Assembly: GCA_021531775.1 (NCBI GenBank)
Contig: JAFBIU010000001.1
Location: 213,992-277,991 of the forward strand
Direction: 5' to 3'
From: Parabacteroides distasonis
GTDB lineage: Bacteria > Bacteroidota > Bacteroidia > Bacteroidales > Tannerellaceae
Length of the DNA: 64,000 nucleotides
Shown here: in pieces, positions 29,503 to 37,694 of the stretch
Position numbering within the stretch: position 1 is the first letter of the stretch
Layout: the number at the start of each line of letters is the position of its first letter
The notes under the pieces: model-generated
Database searches by the model: none
Told to the model about the DNA's origin: nothing
Seen by the model: only the letters and a program-made list of their open reading frames with translations
Translations under genes and position numbers: made by a program

Positions 29503-29972
29503 TAAAACTGGAAGTGGATGGGTGCGGCAAATCCGGCCCGTTGCTCCAGCCCTTTGATAGACCCTAAATTGGTCATCCATCCGTCGATATCTTTCAGATA
29601 GAACACTTTGAAGATCGGATTCTGCCGCATGTCCTTATAGAGCGCGTTGACGATAGCACTCTTGTCGATGATGGCGTCCCGAATGTCTTGCCGTTCCTCA
29701 AAGACAGCTTGGGCAGAGAAACGGATCCAAGGTGTTTGCAATTCTTCTTTTTCCAGTTTGCAGCCGCAAAGCTCCAGCCAAGGATTGGCTTGCAGCTCTG
29801 CATAGACCTCCTTTTTCGAATTGGTACAAAACCAAAGCCGGTCGTCTTCCAAGATCATATACTGCATGGGACGTACTTTCGGTTTACCGTCCAACCCAAT
29901 CGTAGCCATGAACTGGACTCCCAAACGATCCAAGTAGTCGGCTACCTCACGTAATGTAATAGCTTTTTCCAT
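29502..29972 (-). CDS. Pyridoxamine 5'-phosphate oxidase-like (PPOX fold) protein
   Basis: A 156-residue split-barrel flavin-binding protein. MATIGLDGKPKVRPMQY near residue 23 and LWFCTNSKKEVYAELQANP near 46 are typical of the NimA/NimC-like and Pfam Putative_PNPOx group. Members bind FMN or F420-like cofactors; substrates are unknown, and some relatives reduce nitroimidazoles. Its upstream region and first eight codons are duplicated at 31904-31981. Confidence 0.85.
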   Translation of the reverse strand: MEKAITLREVADYLDRLGVQFMATIGLDGKPKVRPMQYMILEDDRLWFCTNSKKEVYAELQANPWLELCGCKLEKEELQTPWIRFSAQAVFEERQDIRDAIIDKSAIVNALYKDMRQNPIFKVFYLKDIDGWMTNLGSIKGLEQRAGFAAPIHFQF

Positions 29973-30026
29973 TTTTCAACTAATTTGCTGCATAGGTACT
30001 GATTTCTGTTGGATTGGGCAACTAAT
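29949..30026. repeat. 78-bp direct repeat, copy 1
   Basis: Runs from acgtaatgt to gggcaactaat and matches 31904-31981 at 75 of 78 positions by eye. It covers the first eight codons of the PPOX gene and about 54 bp upstream of it. See copy 2. Confidence 0.9.
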
Positions 30027-30028
30027 TT

Positions 30029-30328
30029 CTACCCCATCTGTTCTAATTCTTTCAGACGGAGATAAGCAGTCGTACGTTTTAGACTGTACATTTGTGTAAA
30101 TGTGGCACAGGTGATCGATGTTAATTGCCATACTTGATCCTTGTTTATGTTATCCAGTTTCTGTCTATATTCCTTACTTATTCGTTCTCAAACCATTTCT
30201 GTCAATCAGCCCATCTTCGTTCAAATCAACAAATAACCTGCCGACATGACGGAGTTGCTGTTCTTCTGTTTTACCTGATGGTAACCCATCTTTGATATAT
30301 TCATATATGCTAACCCTGTTTATGGGGC
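30029..30328 (-). pseudogene. Remnant of a second AlbA_2/HATPase protein C-terminus plus a short helix-turn-helix-like piece
   Basis: The minus frame 30328-30174 reads VSIYEYIKDGLPSGKTEEQQ and LFVDLNEDGLIDRNG then stops. This aligns with the last 45 residues of the neighbouring gene at 30457 (VIEYLRETLPARNTKEQN, ILAEMNNEGLV). A second frame, about 30185-30029, reads KLDNINKDQVWQLTSITCAT then SLKRTTAYLRLKELEQMG, which looks like the end of a winged-helix or helix-turn-helix domain. Both lack starts. I take them as debris of a tandem paralog. Confidence 0.55.
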
Positions 30329-30411
30329 TTCACGTAATGATGTACCAGATGGTTCGACTATCTACGACTAAACTATCGAAAAATGACTACTTTTACGACT
30401 AGAAGCCTCCG

Positions 30412-30473
30412 ACTAGTCATTTACTAGTCGTTATTAGTCGTGTACTAGTCGTTGTTTTAGTCTTTACTAGTCG
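30412..30473. repeat. 11-bp-period repeat array C (about six ACTAGTC units)
   Basis: ACTAGTC-like units start at about 30412, 30423, 30433, 30444, 30455 and 30466. The period is 11 bp, half of the 22 bp seen in the other arrays. The right end overlaps the last codons and the stop of the AlbA_2 gene at 30457. ACTAGT is itself palindromic. Confidence 0.75.
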
Positions 30474-31927
30474 TCGCATACCAATTTCTATCCTTTTGTA
30501 TTACTAAACCTTCATTATTCATTTCTGCCAAGATATTACCTACCAATCTTTGATTTTGTTCCTTGGTGTTTCTTGCAGGAAGGGTCTCTCTAAGATATTC
30601 AATGACAAACTCTCTTCGGGTTCCTTCCTCTCCAGCATTCTGAATGAACTGCAAAGCCATCTGCTTTATCTTGTCGCGTTCAAGCCCTTTCACCTTGGTG
30701 TATTCAGGCAATTGTTTCGTTTGCCTTGCAATGCTCAGGGATATGGTCAGGTCTGGATATTCACCCTCTACCAATCCTCGCTCCAAAAGATTTTTGGCAT
30801 CACTTTCACTCAGTCGGTGTCCTTTCTGTACAGCATCAAGCAAGATACACTCTTCCAATGACAAGTCCTTATTTTCTTTCAGCAGTTTGGTGTATTTCTC
30901 ATTGATGGCATTGCCGTATAAACGAACTGCCACTTCCTTCTTGGCTGCATCTATCTCGTAATCAGGCATAGGGAATCTGCGTTCCCATTGCTGATTGAAT
31001 ATCTTACGGATTCCTCGCCCGACTATGTCAATCATATTGAAGTTGACCATCGCATTGCAAAGGCATTCATTGCGGTAGTGTCGCTGTGGTCCATGTGTAG
31101 CAAGAGCCTTCTGTACAGTGCCAGGGATAAAGCTACCACCATTGGCATAATACAGGAATCCAGGATTCTCCACAAGGTTGATTCTCTCTTGCAGGGTATA
31201 ATCCTGATGGGCTATGCAGTTGTGCAATATCTCACGCATGGAGTAATCGTCGTACTGCTGCATCACATCGGGGAATAGTGTGCCTCCTGGCATCTCACGC
31301 ATAGTCAGATTGCGCACCTTTGCCAGAATCTGATCTACCGTCAGGATGAATGGAGCGGTGAAGTGTTCATAATCCACCACATCCTGCTTCTCATCACGAA
31401 GCGACCATGTCACACGCACAACGGCAGGACGGAGTTTGAAAACAGACACAGGCTTACCTAACAATATGATAGCAGCACGAGTAATACCACCATCAATCAT
31501 CACACCTGCGTTGCTAAGGAACTCTGGTACCGACCAAGCATTTACTTCCTCAGCAGGAATGCGACTATGCACCTTCTTGAACATCACACGGGCCTTGGCA
31601 ATTGCTACCTCGTCCAAATCATCAATCGTTGCATTCGGTACAATCTCTGCAGACCAGTCACTACCCGTGAATAAAGGTTCATCCAGAATTGCATTCAGTC
31701 GTTCTGGTGTCAACTCCACAAGCGAGTCTTCAATACGCTGCCAAGCTTTGTCATGAGCATACACAGGACGCTTAGGCAGATGCTTCGGAATACGGATCAC
31801 CCACACCTTCTTCTGGGTATCTGAAGTGATATTCCTGTGGGTACTCGCAGAGGAGGTATTGTTGTAGTTCGAGTTCGGTCATACGCTTGTCTCTTTCATT
31901 CTTACGTAATGTCATAGCTTTTTCCAT
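30457..31927 (-). pseudogene. AlbA_2/HATPase (Schlafen-like) ATP-binding protein, N-terminal domain deleted
   Basis: A 449-codon frame (from GTG 31806) covers VWVIRIPKHLPKRPVYAH, the HATPase_c_4-type part with MREILHNCIAHQDYTLQ and YANGGSFIPGT, and a C-terminal winged-helix region. Intact relatives begin MTELELQQYLL and have an AlbA_2 domain of about 100 residues. Here MTELELQQYLLCEYPQE is present (31882-31832), but in another frame, and joins ITSDTQKKVWV directly, so about 90-100 residues and the frame are lost. Its 5' end is fused to the duplicated PPOX start (MEKAMTLRK at 31927). A shortened protein from GTG 31806 remains possible. Confidence 0.65.
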
Positions 31928-31981
31928 ATTCCAACTAATTTGCTGCATAGGTACTGATTTCTGTTGGATTGGGCAACTAAT
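31904..31981. repeat. 78-bp direct repeat, copy 2
   Basis: 75 of 78 positions match 29949-30026; the copies are 1955 bp apart. Here the repeat supplies the leader and first codons upstream of the broken AlbA_2 gene. The remaining 190 bp to mcrB hold no gene and are AT-rich. Confidence 0.9.
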
Positions 31982-32171
31982 GTTGGGACAATCTTTCAGT
32001 CAGGAGTCAGCGTTCAGTCTTAATAGATTAAAGGTAACGATTCTGTTTTTGATAAGCGCTTCTCTGTCGGAATTTTCTCTTGTTTTTCTTGGTTGTTAAC
32101 CGTAAATCGATTATTTTCGCTCTCGTTTGAAATCATGATTTCCAAATTATCTATAATGGCATGGAGGACAA

Positions 32172-34334
32172 ATGATGATAGAATCTACGATCAGATTTAA
32201 GGAAAGCCTTGGCAAGAACGGTCACTTTACTTGGATTCCATTTTATATGGAGATGGCAGAGAAACTTCTTGGGTTTAAGGAATATCGAAAGCAGCTGTTA
32301 GATATTGTGTACGCTTTAGACAAAAAGTTTGTAGGCTATATCAAAACAGATGATGGTGGGCAGGTTTCAGATATTGACCCATTTACGGTTTTCGGCATCT
32401 TCAATCGAGGTATAAGTCACAATAACCGATTCCGGTTATGCCATTATTTTAAGGATAAACTTACTATGAAGGCAAGTTTACCTGCTGACTTTGATGGAGT
32501 GCCCGTAGTCAATAATATGATGGCCACTTTCTTCTGGAGAGAGTATGCACAGACAGACATTCAGCCTCTTTGGGAACTTTTTGAAGCTGTGTTGACGAAA
32601 GACTCTTCCCAAGTTACCGCCCTATTTGATCAGGTTTGTAAACAGCAGGGAATCAAGTGGAACATTACGATGGGTTTGTTTTGGATTCGTCCGTACGACT
32701 ACATTTCTCTTGATTCAAGAATTCGAGGTTATTTACCCACAGTAGGTATAGACATTTTCCAAGAGAATCAAATTGATTCGGAACATTATTTTTCTTTGCT
32801 TTCAATAGTCAAGGATAAGTTGGCACATGGAATGATTAACGAGGGGAGCATTCCTGAAATATCTTATCAGGCATGGATTTCAGATAATACTTCAACAAAT
32901 ACAACTATGAATAAGAATTATTGGTTGGTAGGAGTTACCTTCGAAGGGTTAGGTTCTCAGTTGGATAGATTCTTCCAGCAGGGTATTTGGGAAAGCTATT
33001 ACACGGAGAGTAACCCAAATGACCAAAATCAGTTGGCTTTAGCCAAGATTATTAAGAAGGGGGATGTCCTGATCCTGAAATCCACTTCAACAAAAGGTAA
33101 GATGCATAATCTCCCATTCCTGCGTGTGAAGGGGATTGGTATTGTCGAAGCAGATGTGGCGGTTTCCAAACAGGAACCACTCATTCGGTGTGCATGTCCA
33201 GTGCGTTACATTAGTACGGATAATACAGATTTTGAGGGTTCAATGTATGGCTCATACAGAAAAACCATTCATCTGTCTGACAGTAAGGTACAGGCTGTCA
33301 TAGACTATGCGGAACATCTGATGCGATCTGAAAGTACAAAAACAGAATGCAAATATGAAGCCTATGTTGAATTACTGAAAGAAACGCATAATCTTGTGCT
33401 CACAGGTGCTCCTGGTACTGGAAAAACTTATATGGCTCAGGCGATAGCAGCAGAAATGGGATGTACAAAAGATGAGATGTGTTTCGTGCAGTTCCATCCT
33501 TCGTATGACTATACTGACTTTGTGGAGGGATTGCGTCCTGTCCGAGAAAACAACGGACAGATTGGTTTTGAACGTAAGGATGGAGTGTTCAAGGAGTTTT
33601 GTAAAAAGGCTGCTAAGAATATAGAAGATAGCACAATAACAGAATTATCGGAAGAACAATCACTCGATTTTAAATATCAAAAAGTGATTGACCAAATCAA
33701 TAATGGCGACATAAATGAATTCAAAGTGAACCAAAAACCCTTCGTTTTCATCATTGATGAGATTAATCGTGGTGAGGCATCTAAGATTTTTGGTGAGTTG
33801 TTCTATGCTATAGATCCTGGTTATCGAGGCAAAAAGGATATACGTGTCAAAACACAGTACCAGAACCTTGTTCCTGAAACCGACGTGTTCGCAGAAGGCT
33901 TTTATGTTCCGGCAAACATCTATATTCTTGCCACTATGAATGACATTGACCGTAGCGTGGAAAGCATGGACTTTGCTATGCGCCGCCGATTCACATGGAA
34001 GGAAGTGACCCCTGCTGACACCCAATTTATGCTTGACTCACTTGACCAAGCTGATGATGCTAAGGCTGCAATGAACAGACTGAATGAGGTGATAACTGCC
34101 ACCGATGGACTGGGTGCAGCTTATCAGGTGGGATCCTCCTACTTCCTGAAGTTAGGCAACAATGGTGGCAATTTTGAGAAGCTTTGGAAGATGAACATCG
34201 AACCATTGCTGAGGGAGTATCTTCGTGGTTTCCGGAAGTCTGAAAACATCTTGACCAAGCTACACAATGCTTACTTTGGTACAGAGGCAAAAGCAGAAGA
34301 AACTGACAATTTTGAACTGACCGATGAAGATTAA
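32172..34334 (+). CDS. mcrB: McrB-family AAA+ GTPase with PUA/EVE-like N-terminal module
   Basis: Motor and recognition subunit of a McrBC modification-dependent restriction system. Of 720 residues, about 1-240 are an uncharacterised N-terminal region. About 250-385 resemble an EVE/PUA-like modified-base reader (YWLVGVTFEGLGSQ, then KGDVLILKSTS, LRVKGIGIVE). The AAA+ domain has Walker A GAPGTGKT at about 412-419, Walker B FIIDEINRGE near 530 and the McrB signature MNDIDRS near 592. The start codon follows GGAGGACAA, an unusually good ribosome-binding site for this phylum. It overlaps mcrC by 11 bp. Confidence 0.92.
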   Translation: MMIESTIRFKESLGKNGHFTWIPFYMEMAEKLLGFKEYRKQLLDIVYALDKKFVGYIKTDDGGQVSDIDPFTVFGIFNRGISHNNRFRLCHYFKDKLTMKASLPADFDGVPVVNNMMATFFWREYAQTDIQPLWELFEAVLTKDSSQVTALFDQVCKQQGIKWNITMGLFWIRPYDYISLDSRIRGYLPTVGIDIFQENQIDSEHYFSLLSIVKDKLAHGMINEGSIPEISYQAWISDNTSTNTTMNKNYWLVGVTFEGLGSQLDRFFQQGIWESYYTESNPNDQNQLALAKIIKKGDVLILKSTSTKGKMHNLPFLRVKGIGIVEADVAVSKQEPLIRCACPVRYISTDNTDFEGSMYGSYRKTIHLSDSKVQAVIDYAEHLMRSESTKTECKYEAYVELLKETHNLVLTGAPGTGKTYMAQAIAAEMGCTKDEMCFVQFHPSYDYTDFVEGLRPVRENNGQIGFERKDGVFKEFCKKAAKNIEDSTITELSEEQSLDFKYQKVIDQINNGDINEFKVNQKPFVFIIDEINRGEASKIFGELFYAIDPGYRGKKDIRVKTQYQNLVPETDVFAEGFYVPANIYILATMNDIDRSVESMDFAMRRRFTWKEVTPADTQFMLDSLDQADDAKAAMNRLNEVITATDGLGAAYQVGSSYFLKLGNNGGNFEKLWKMNIEPLLREYLRGFRKSENILTKLHNAYFGTEAKAEETDNFELTDED

Positions 34335-35652
34335 TCTGACAGATAATAACAGAGGGCTGATGAATGCAGGATTGTTTCATCGAGAGGATGTTGCTGCCCT
34401 GTTTCCTGTTGCAGACAAGACGATTGCCCAGCTGTGCAAGGAGAATGGCAATCTGCTGGTATTCCCGTATTGCATCGAAGCTGCTGCTGATAAAGTGGGA
34501 AACGCTTCTGTCATGACCATACACAATACGGGCGATCCGGACATGGTACGTATTCAAACAGAGAATGTCATGGGCTTCATCGGAGTCGGTCATCTTCAGG
34601 TAAAGATACAATCCAGATTTGATGCAGGACGTGACGACTTCCTGTTACATTATATGCTACAGAAGGTACTATCTTTCAATCTCTTCGACCTTAATCACAA
34701 CAATGAACAAGAAGATGTGTTTGACTTTGTCATGTTCATGTTCCCTTATTTTCTTCAGAATGCAATGCATCAGGGGATATACAGAGAGTTTCAGAACTTC
34801 CAATTTAATGATGCTCATGTGAAAGGAGCCATAGACTTGGGCCGTCATCTGGCCCGTAACACGCCATTTATTGGACAAGTTGCCTATCGTACCCGCGAAT
34901 ATTCTCACGACAACAACATGACGCAATTGATACGTCATACCATAGAGTTTATGATGTCAAAGAAATATGGTCGGTCGGTTCTGCATATTGACAGAGAGAC
35001 AATCAACCATGTCAAAGCTATTGTGGAACATACTCCTTCTTATCATAGGGATGAACGCAGTTCGATCATTTGTAAGAACTTGCGTAATCAGAGTCACCCC
35101 TATTATACGGAATACCGACCACTTCGAAGTCTTTGCTTGCAGATTCTACAGATGGAAGAAGTCAAGTATGGTGAAGTGGATGATGAGATTTGCGGTATTC
35201 TGTTTGATGGAGCATGGCTTTGGGAGGAATATGTGAATACAATCTTGCAAAAAGAGGGGTTTATCCATCCGGAGAACAGAAAAAGGAAAGGAGGCATCTT
35301 TCTCTTTGAAGATCGTACCGGTATTCGTTATCCAGACTTCTACAAAGATGAGATGGTACTTGATGCCAAGTATAAACGACTTGGAAGTTACAGGAAGGTC
35401 TCCCAGGCGGGACGTGATGAACTGCATCAGCTAATCACATACGTCACCAACCTGAACCTTCCTAAAGGTGGTTTCATTGCTCCTCTGACAGAAAGACAGC
35501 AGGTAGTACCACGATCAAAGTTGAAGTATCCGTCAGCCACTCTATTTATCTTAGGTATAGAGATTAGTCGGACTGCCACATCTTATGCAGACTTCTGTCA
35601 ACAGATGAAGGAGAAAGAAAAGGAATTTTTAGCATCACTCCATCAGCAATAA
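34324..35652 (+). CDS. mcrC: McrC-family endonuclease subunit
   Basis: Nuclease partner of McrB, 442 residues. An N-terminal McrC_N region (about 1-290) precedes a PD-(D/E)xK nuclease core: IRYPDFYKDEMVLDAKYKR near residue 335, with the metal ligands in YPDF and LDAKYK and a downstream Q/Y pair in ELHQLITYV. The 11-bp overlap with mcrB implies translational coupling. The complex should cut DNA carrying modified cytosines and so block incoming modified phage or plasmid DNA. It converges with the serpin gene after 19 bp. Confidence 0.92.
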   Translation: MKINLTDNNRGLMNAGLFHREDVAALFPVADKTIAQLCKENGNLLVFPYCIEAAADKVGNASVMTIHNTGDPDMVRIQTENVMGFIGVGHLQVKIQSRFDAGRDDFLLHYMLQKVLSFNLFDLNHNNEQEDVFDFVMFMFPYFLQNAMHQGIYREFQNFQFNDAHVKGAIDLGRHLARNTPFIGQVAYRTREYSHDNNMTQLIRHTIEFMMSKKYGRSVLHIDRETINHVKAIVEHTPSYHRDERSSIICKNLRNQSHPYYTEYRPLRSLCLQILQMEEVKYGEVDDEICGILFDGAWLWEEYVNTILQKEGFIHPENRKRKGGIFLFEDRTGIRYPDFYKDEMVLDAKYKRLGSYRKVSQAGRDELHQLITYVTNLNLPKGGFIAPLTERQQVVPRSKLKYPSATLFILGIEISRTATSYADFCQQMKEKEKEFLASLHQQ

Positions 35653-35671
35653 TGGAAAAGATGCTCGTATC

Positions 35672-36871
35672 TTATGTTCTGTCTGTATCACCATTAGGGT
35701 CAATATGATGGATGATACCTGCGAATAGAACCGTATTGGTTTCGTCTTCGACAATTTCGAAAATGAACGGTTTATTGACCCTCATGATTACAGGTTTAGG
35801 CTTCTGTTCAAAGGGTAGGCAACCATCAAACCCCAAACTAGTCACAACGGTGGCATCCGTTCCCGTTTCATTCACATCTACTTTCACCTGCTGGACAACT
35901 TTAGAAATTTTAAAGTCCGGGATGCAGGCAGGAATGATATCGTTATCATCCAAAATACAAGAAAGACCCATGTCGGTCAGTAGTTGTCTGCCATCCAGCG
36001 AGGAAGATACACTGAAACGAGGTAGTGAAAGCTTCACTTCCTGGTTGGAAACAGATAGATCGCTATGGTTGATCGCATGTAATATATCCAAGATGGTATG
36101 TTTTTTCTTGGGCAGATAGATGCGCATTGAGAATGAGACATGATTTTCTACGTAGCAAGCATAAGGAATGCACACCATCTGGTACATCGGAGTCTCTCCG
36201 TATGGAATGTTCAGGGTATCCTTCATCATGTGTACTAACGTATCACCTTGGGTTCCATGGAAGATCCGTCGTCTTGTTTGGGATTTGGTAAACGGATTAT
36301 CCCAAGCTGCCTTATAATACAGGATGTCTGTAATGAGAGCCAACATCCTGGGTTGGATCTCCATGTTCAGTTCCTTAATCAATCCATGTGTCGCTTCAGA
36401 GATCGTATGATCTATGACTGTTTTTAGACTGGGATCCGAGAAGTCCACCTGTGTCACAAACAATGGATAGTCCTCGATAACTTGGTCTATGGCTTCTCGA
36501 TGGACTTCGAGATTCTTCCGAATCCAAAAGTGCGTATTGAGTTCAATAATGGGGTATGAACCCTCATGCAGTATAGACTTGAACTCATCACAAGGCTTTA
36601 TTTCTACCCGTTTGCTGCTTGAGAGGGTTTGAGCTTGCTCAATAGTAATTGAACCTGATGAGATGCAATGTAGGATCTGTCTGCGAATGGCTGGTGATGC
36701 CCACGTTGCGATTAACACCAAAACAGCTTGTAGTCTGGCAGGGGACACTACGATGTTAGAATCAACATCTTCCGAGTGTAACAATGTTTTCAATAATTTG
36801 TTACTGAATGAAACCGAATAGTTCGGGTACTTACTCCATGTTTGTGTTAGCAATGTATTATCTTCCATCAT
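35672..36871 (-). CDS. Serpin-family serine protease inhibitor, no signal peptide
   Basis: A 399-residue serpin from ATG 36871 (MMEDNTLLTQTW). The N-terminal helix region reads NIVVSPARLQAVLVLIATWA, the breach/shutter area NTHFWIRKNLEVH, and the C-terminal signature RVNKPFIFEIVEDETNTVLFAG. The hinge reads VNETGTDATVVTS, near the inhibitory consensus EVNExGTEAaAAT but with V-V-T in place of small alanines, so inhibitory efficiency is uncertain. No Sec signal or lipobox precedes it, whereas many Bacteroidales serpins are exported. The open frame extends to 36895 only with a TTG codon. Convergent with mcrC. Confidence 0.9.
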   Translation of the reverse strand: MMEDNTLLTQTWSKYPNYSVSFSNKLLKTLLHSEDVDSNIVVSPARLQAVLVLIATWASPAIRRQILHCISSGSITIEQAQTLSSSKRVEIKPCDEFKSILHEGSYPIIELNTHFWIRKNLEVHREAIDQVIEDYPLFVTQVDFSDPSLKTVIDHTISEATHGLIKELNMEIQPRMLALITDILYYKAAWDNPFTKSQTRRRIFHGTQGDTLVHMMKDTLNIPYGETPMYQMVCIPYACYVENHVSFSMRIYLPKKKHTILDILHAINHSDLSVSNQEVKLSLPRFSVSSSLDGRQLLTDMGLSCILDDNDIIPACIPDFKISKVVQQVKVDVNETGTDATVVTSLGFDGCLPFEQKPKPVIMRVNKPFIFEIVEDETNTVLFAGIIHHIDPNGDTDRT

Positions 36872-37085
36872 GTTTTCATGTTGTATTGAAATCAAAGTAT
36901 CATTTCCTCCTTACTTGATCTTGCTACAAATGTAGATAAAATCCACAGAATGCTACGCCGGCAGGTTACAGAAAGATTTCTCAAATGTTTTCGAGATGAT
37001 GGCGGAATCTGCTCTGAGGGGATAGATTCCGCCATGATTGGGTATGGAATGGTATGATTTTGCTTGATGAGTAACCCTCAAAATA

Positions 37086-37176
37086 GCCAACTGAGGAAAT
37101 GAAATACGGCCAACTGAGGAAACAAAATCCAGCCAACTGAGGAAACAAAAATCGGCCAACTGAGGAAATGGCTTCC
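37086..37176. repeat. 23-bp-period repeat array D (4 units)
   Basis: GCCAACTGAGGAAA starts each unit at 37086, 37109, 37132 and 37155; the period is exactly 23 bp. The 14-bp head is identical except for one base at its end, and the 9-bp tail varies. A minus-strand frame (36953-37225) that reads through it as repeated PQLA is probably not a gene. Confidence 0.92.
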
Positions 37177-37207
37177 TTATGTATCTGATAAACAGCATTA
37201 TTTCTAT

Positions 37208-37397
37208 TACCTTTGTAATCGACAATTTTTAGTTATAAAAGACCCTTTGGTTTGGCATCTCGACCTTCATTCGAAGAGAGCTGTCAGACCTTCCGATTCG
37301 CGATCGAGACTGTACAGGATATGGGGTTTCTAGGGTCTTTACTAATGACGCAAGCCGGCCATAACTGATGACTCACCATGGTGATAAGTGATGGCCG
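37208..37397 (+). ncRNA. Candidate structured small RNA with its own promoter and terminal hairpin
   Basis: TACCTTTG at 37208-37215 is a good -7 element with TCTG 20 bp upstream as an imperfect -33. Downstream AAAGACCCT (37238-37246) and AGGGTCTTT (37332-37340) pair perfectly around 85 nt that contain further short stems. A large hairpin follows at 37356-37397 (CGGCCAT with ATGGCCG and CACCATGGTG at the tip), then TCTTTCG. There is no open frame with a start in this stretch. It does not match any RNA family I can identify. Confidence 0.4.
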
Positions 37398-37457
37398 TCT
37401 TTCGTTGTCCCTTCGATATCCTTTCGAGACAGTTTCTGCTAAAACCTATTTTTTTGA

Positions 37458-37676
37458 GTAACGTTACGCATACTGTTACGTTTTGAATCCATTCAACCTT
37501 TTTGGGGGAAAGACAGGGTTGAGTTATTTTTTTTGCGTAACAAGGTGTTACGTTACGCTTGACGACCTGTAAAATTTTACGGTTCTATTGAAAGTGCGAA
37601 TATTTGTAAATCAAATATTTATTAAGCAAACATTTTTCTTGTATAACACTTTCTTTCTAAAATCGTAACGTAACAC
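37458..37676. repeat. GTTACG inverted-repeat cluster upstream of the comM 3' end
   Basis: GTAACGTTAC (37458-37467) is a 10-bp palindrome. GTGTTACGTTACG (37545-37557) has an exact inverted copy at 37664-37676. CGTAACA/TGTTACG (37536-37552) forms a smaller hairpin. The interval between the outer arms contains a palindrome GTAAAATTTTAC and no gene. The motif resembles the arms of the fucO-thiH hairpin at 23197. Confidence 0.6.
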
Positions 37677-37694
37677 TTGCTACGAAAAAATGTC

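Noticed and set aside
37086..37176. Possible CRISPR array
   Set aside because: Only four units, period 23 bp, tails of 9 bp are too short for spacers, and no cas gene is in the window. The other arrays fail in the same way.
36953..37225. 90-codon minus-strand frame through array D
   Set aside because: The protein is mostly repeat translation (PQLA/SVGR units) and the period of 23 bp shifts frame each unit, so no protein repeat is under selection.
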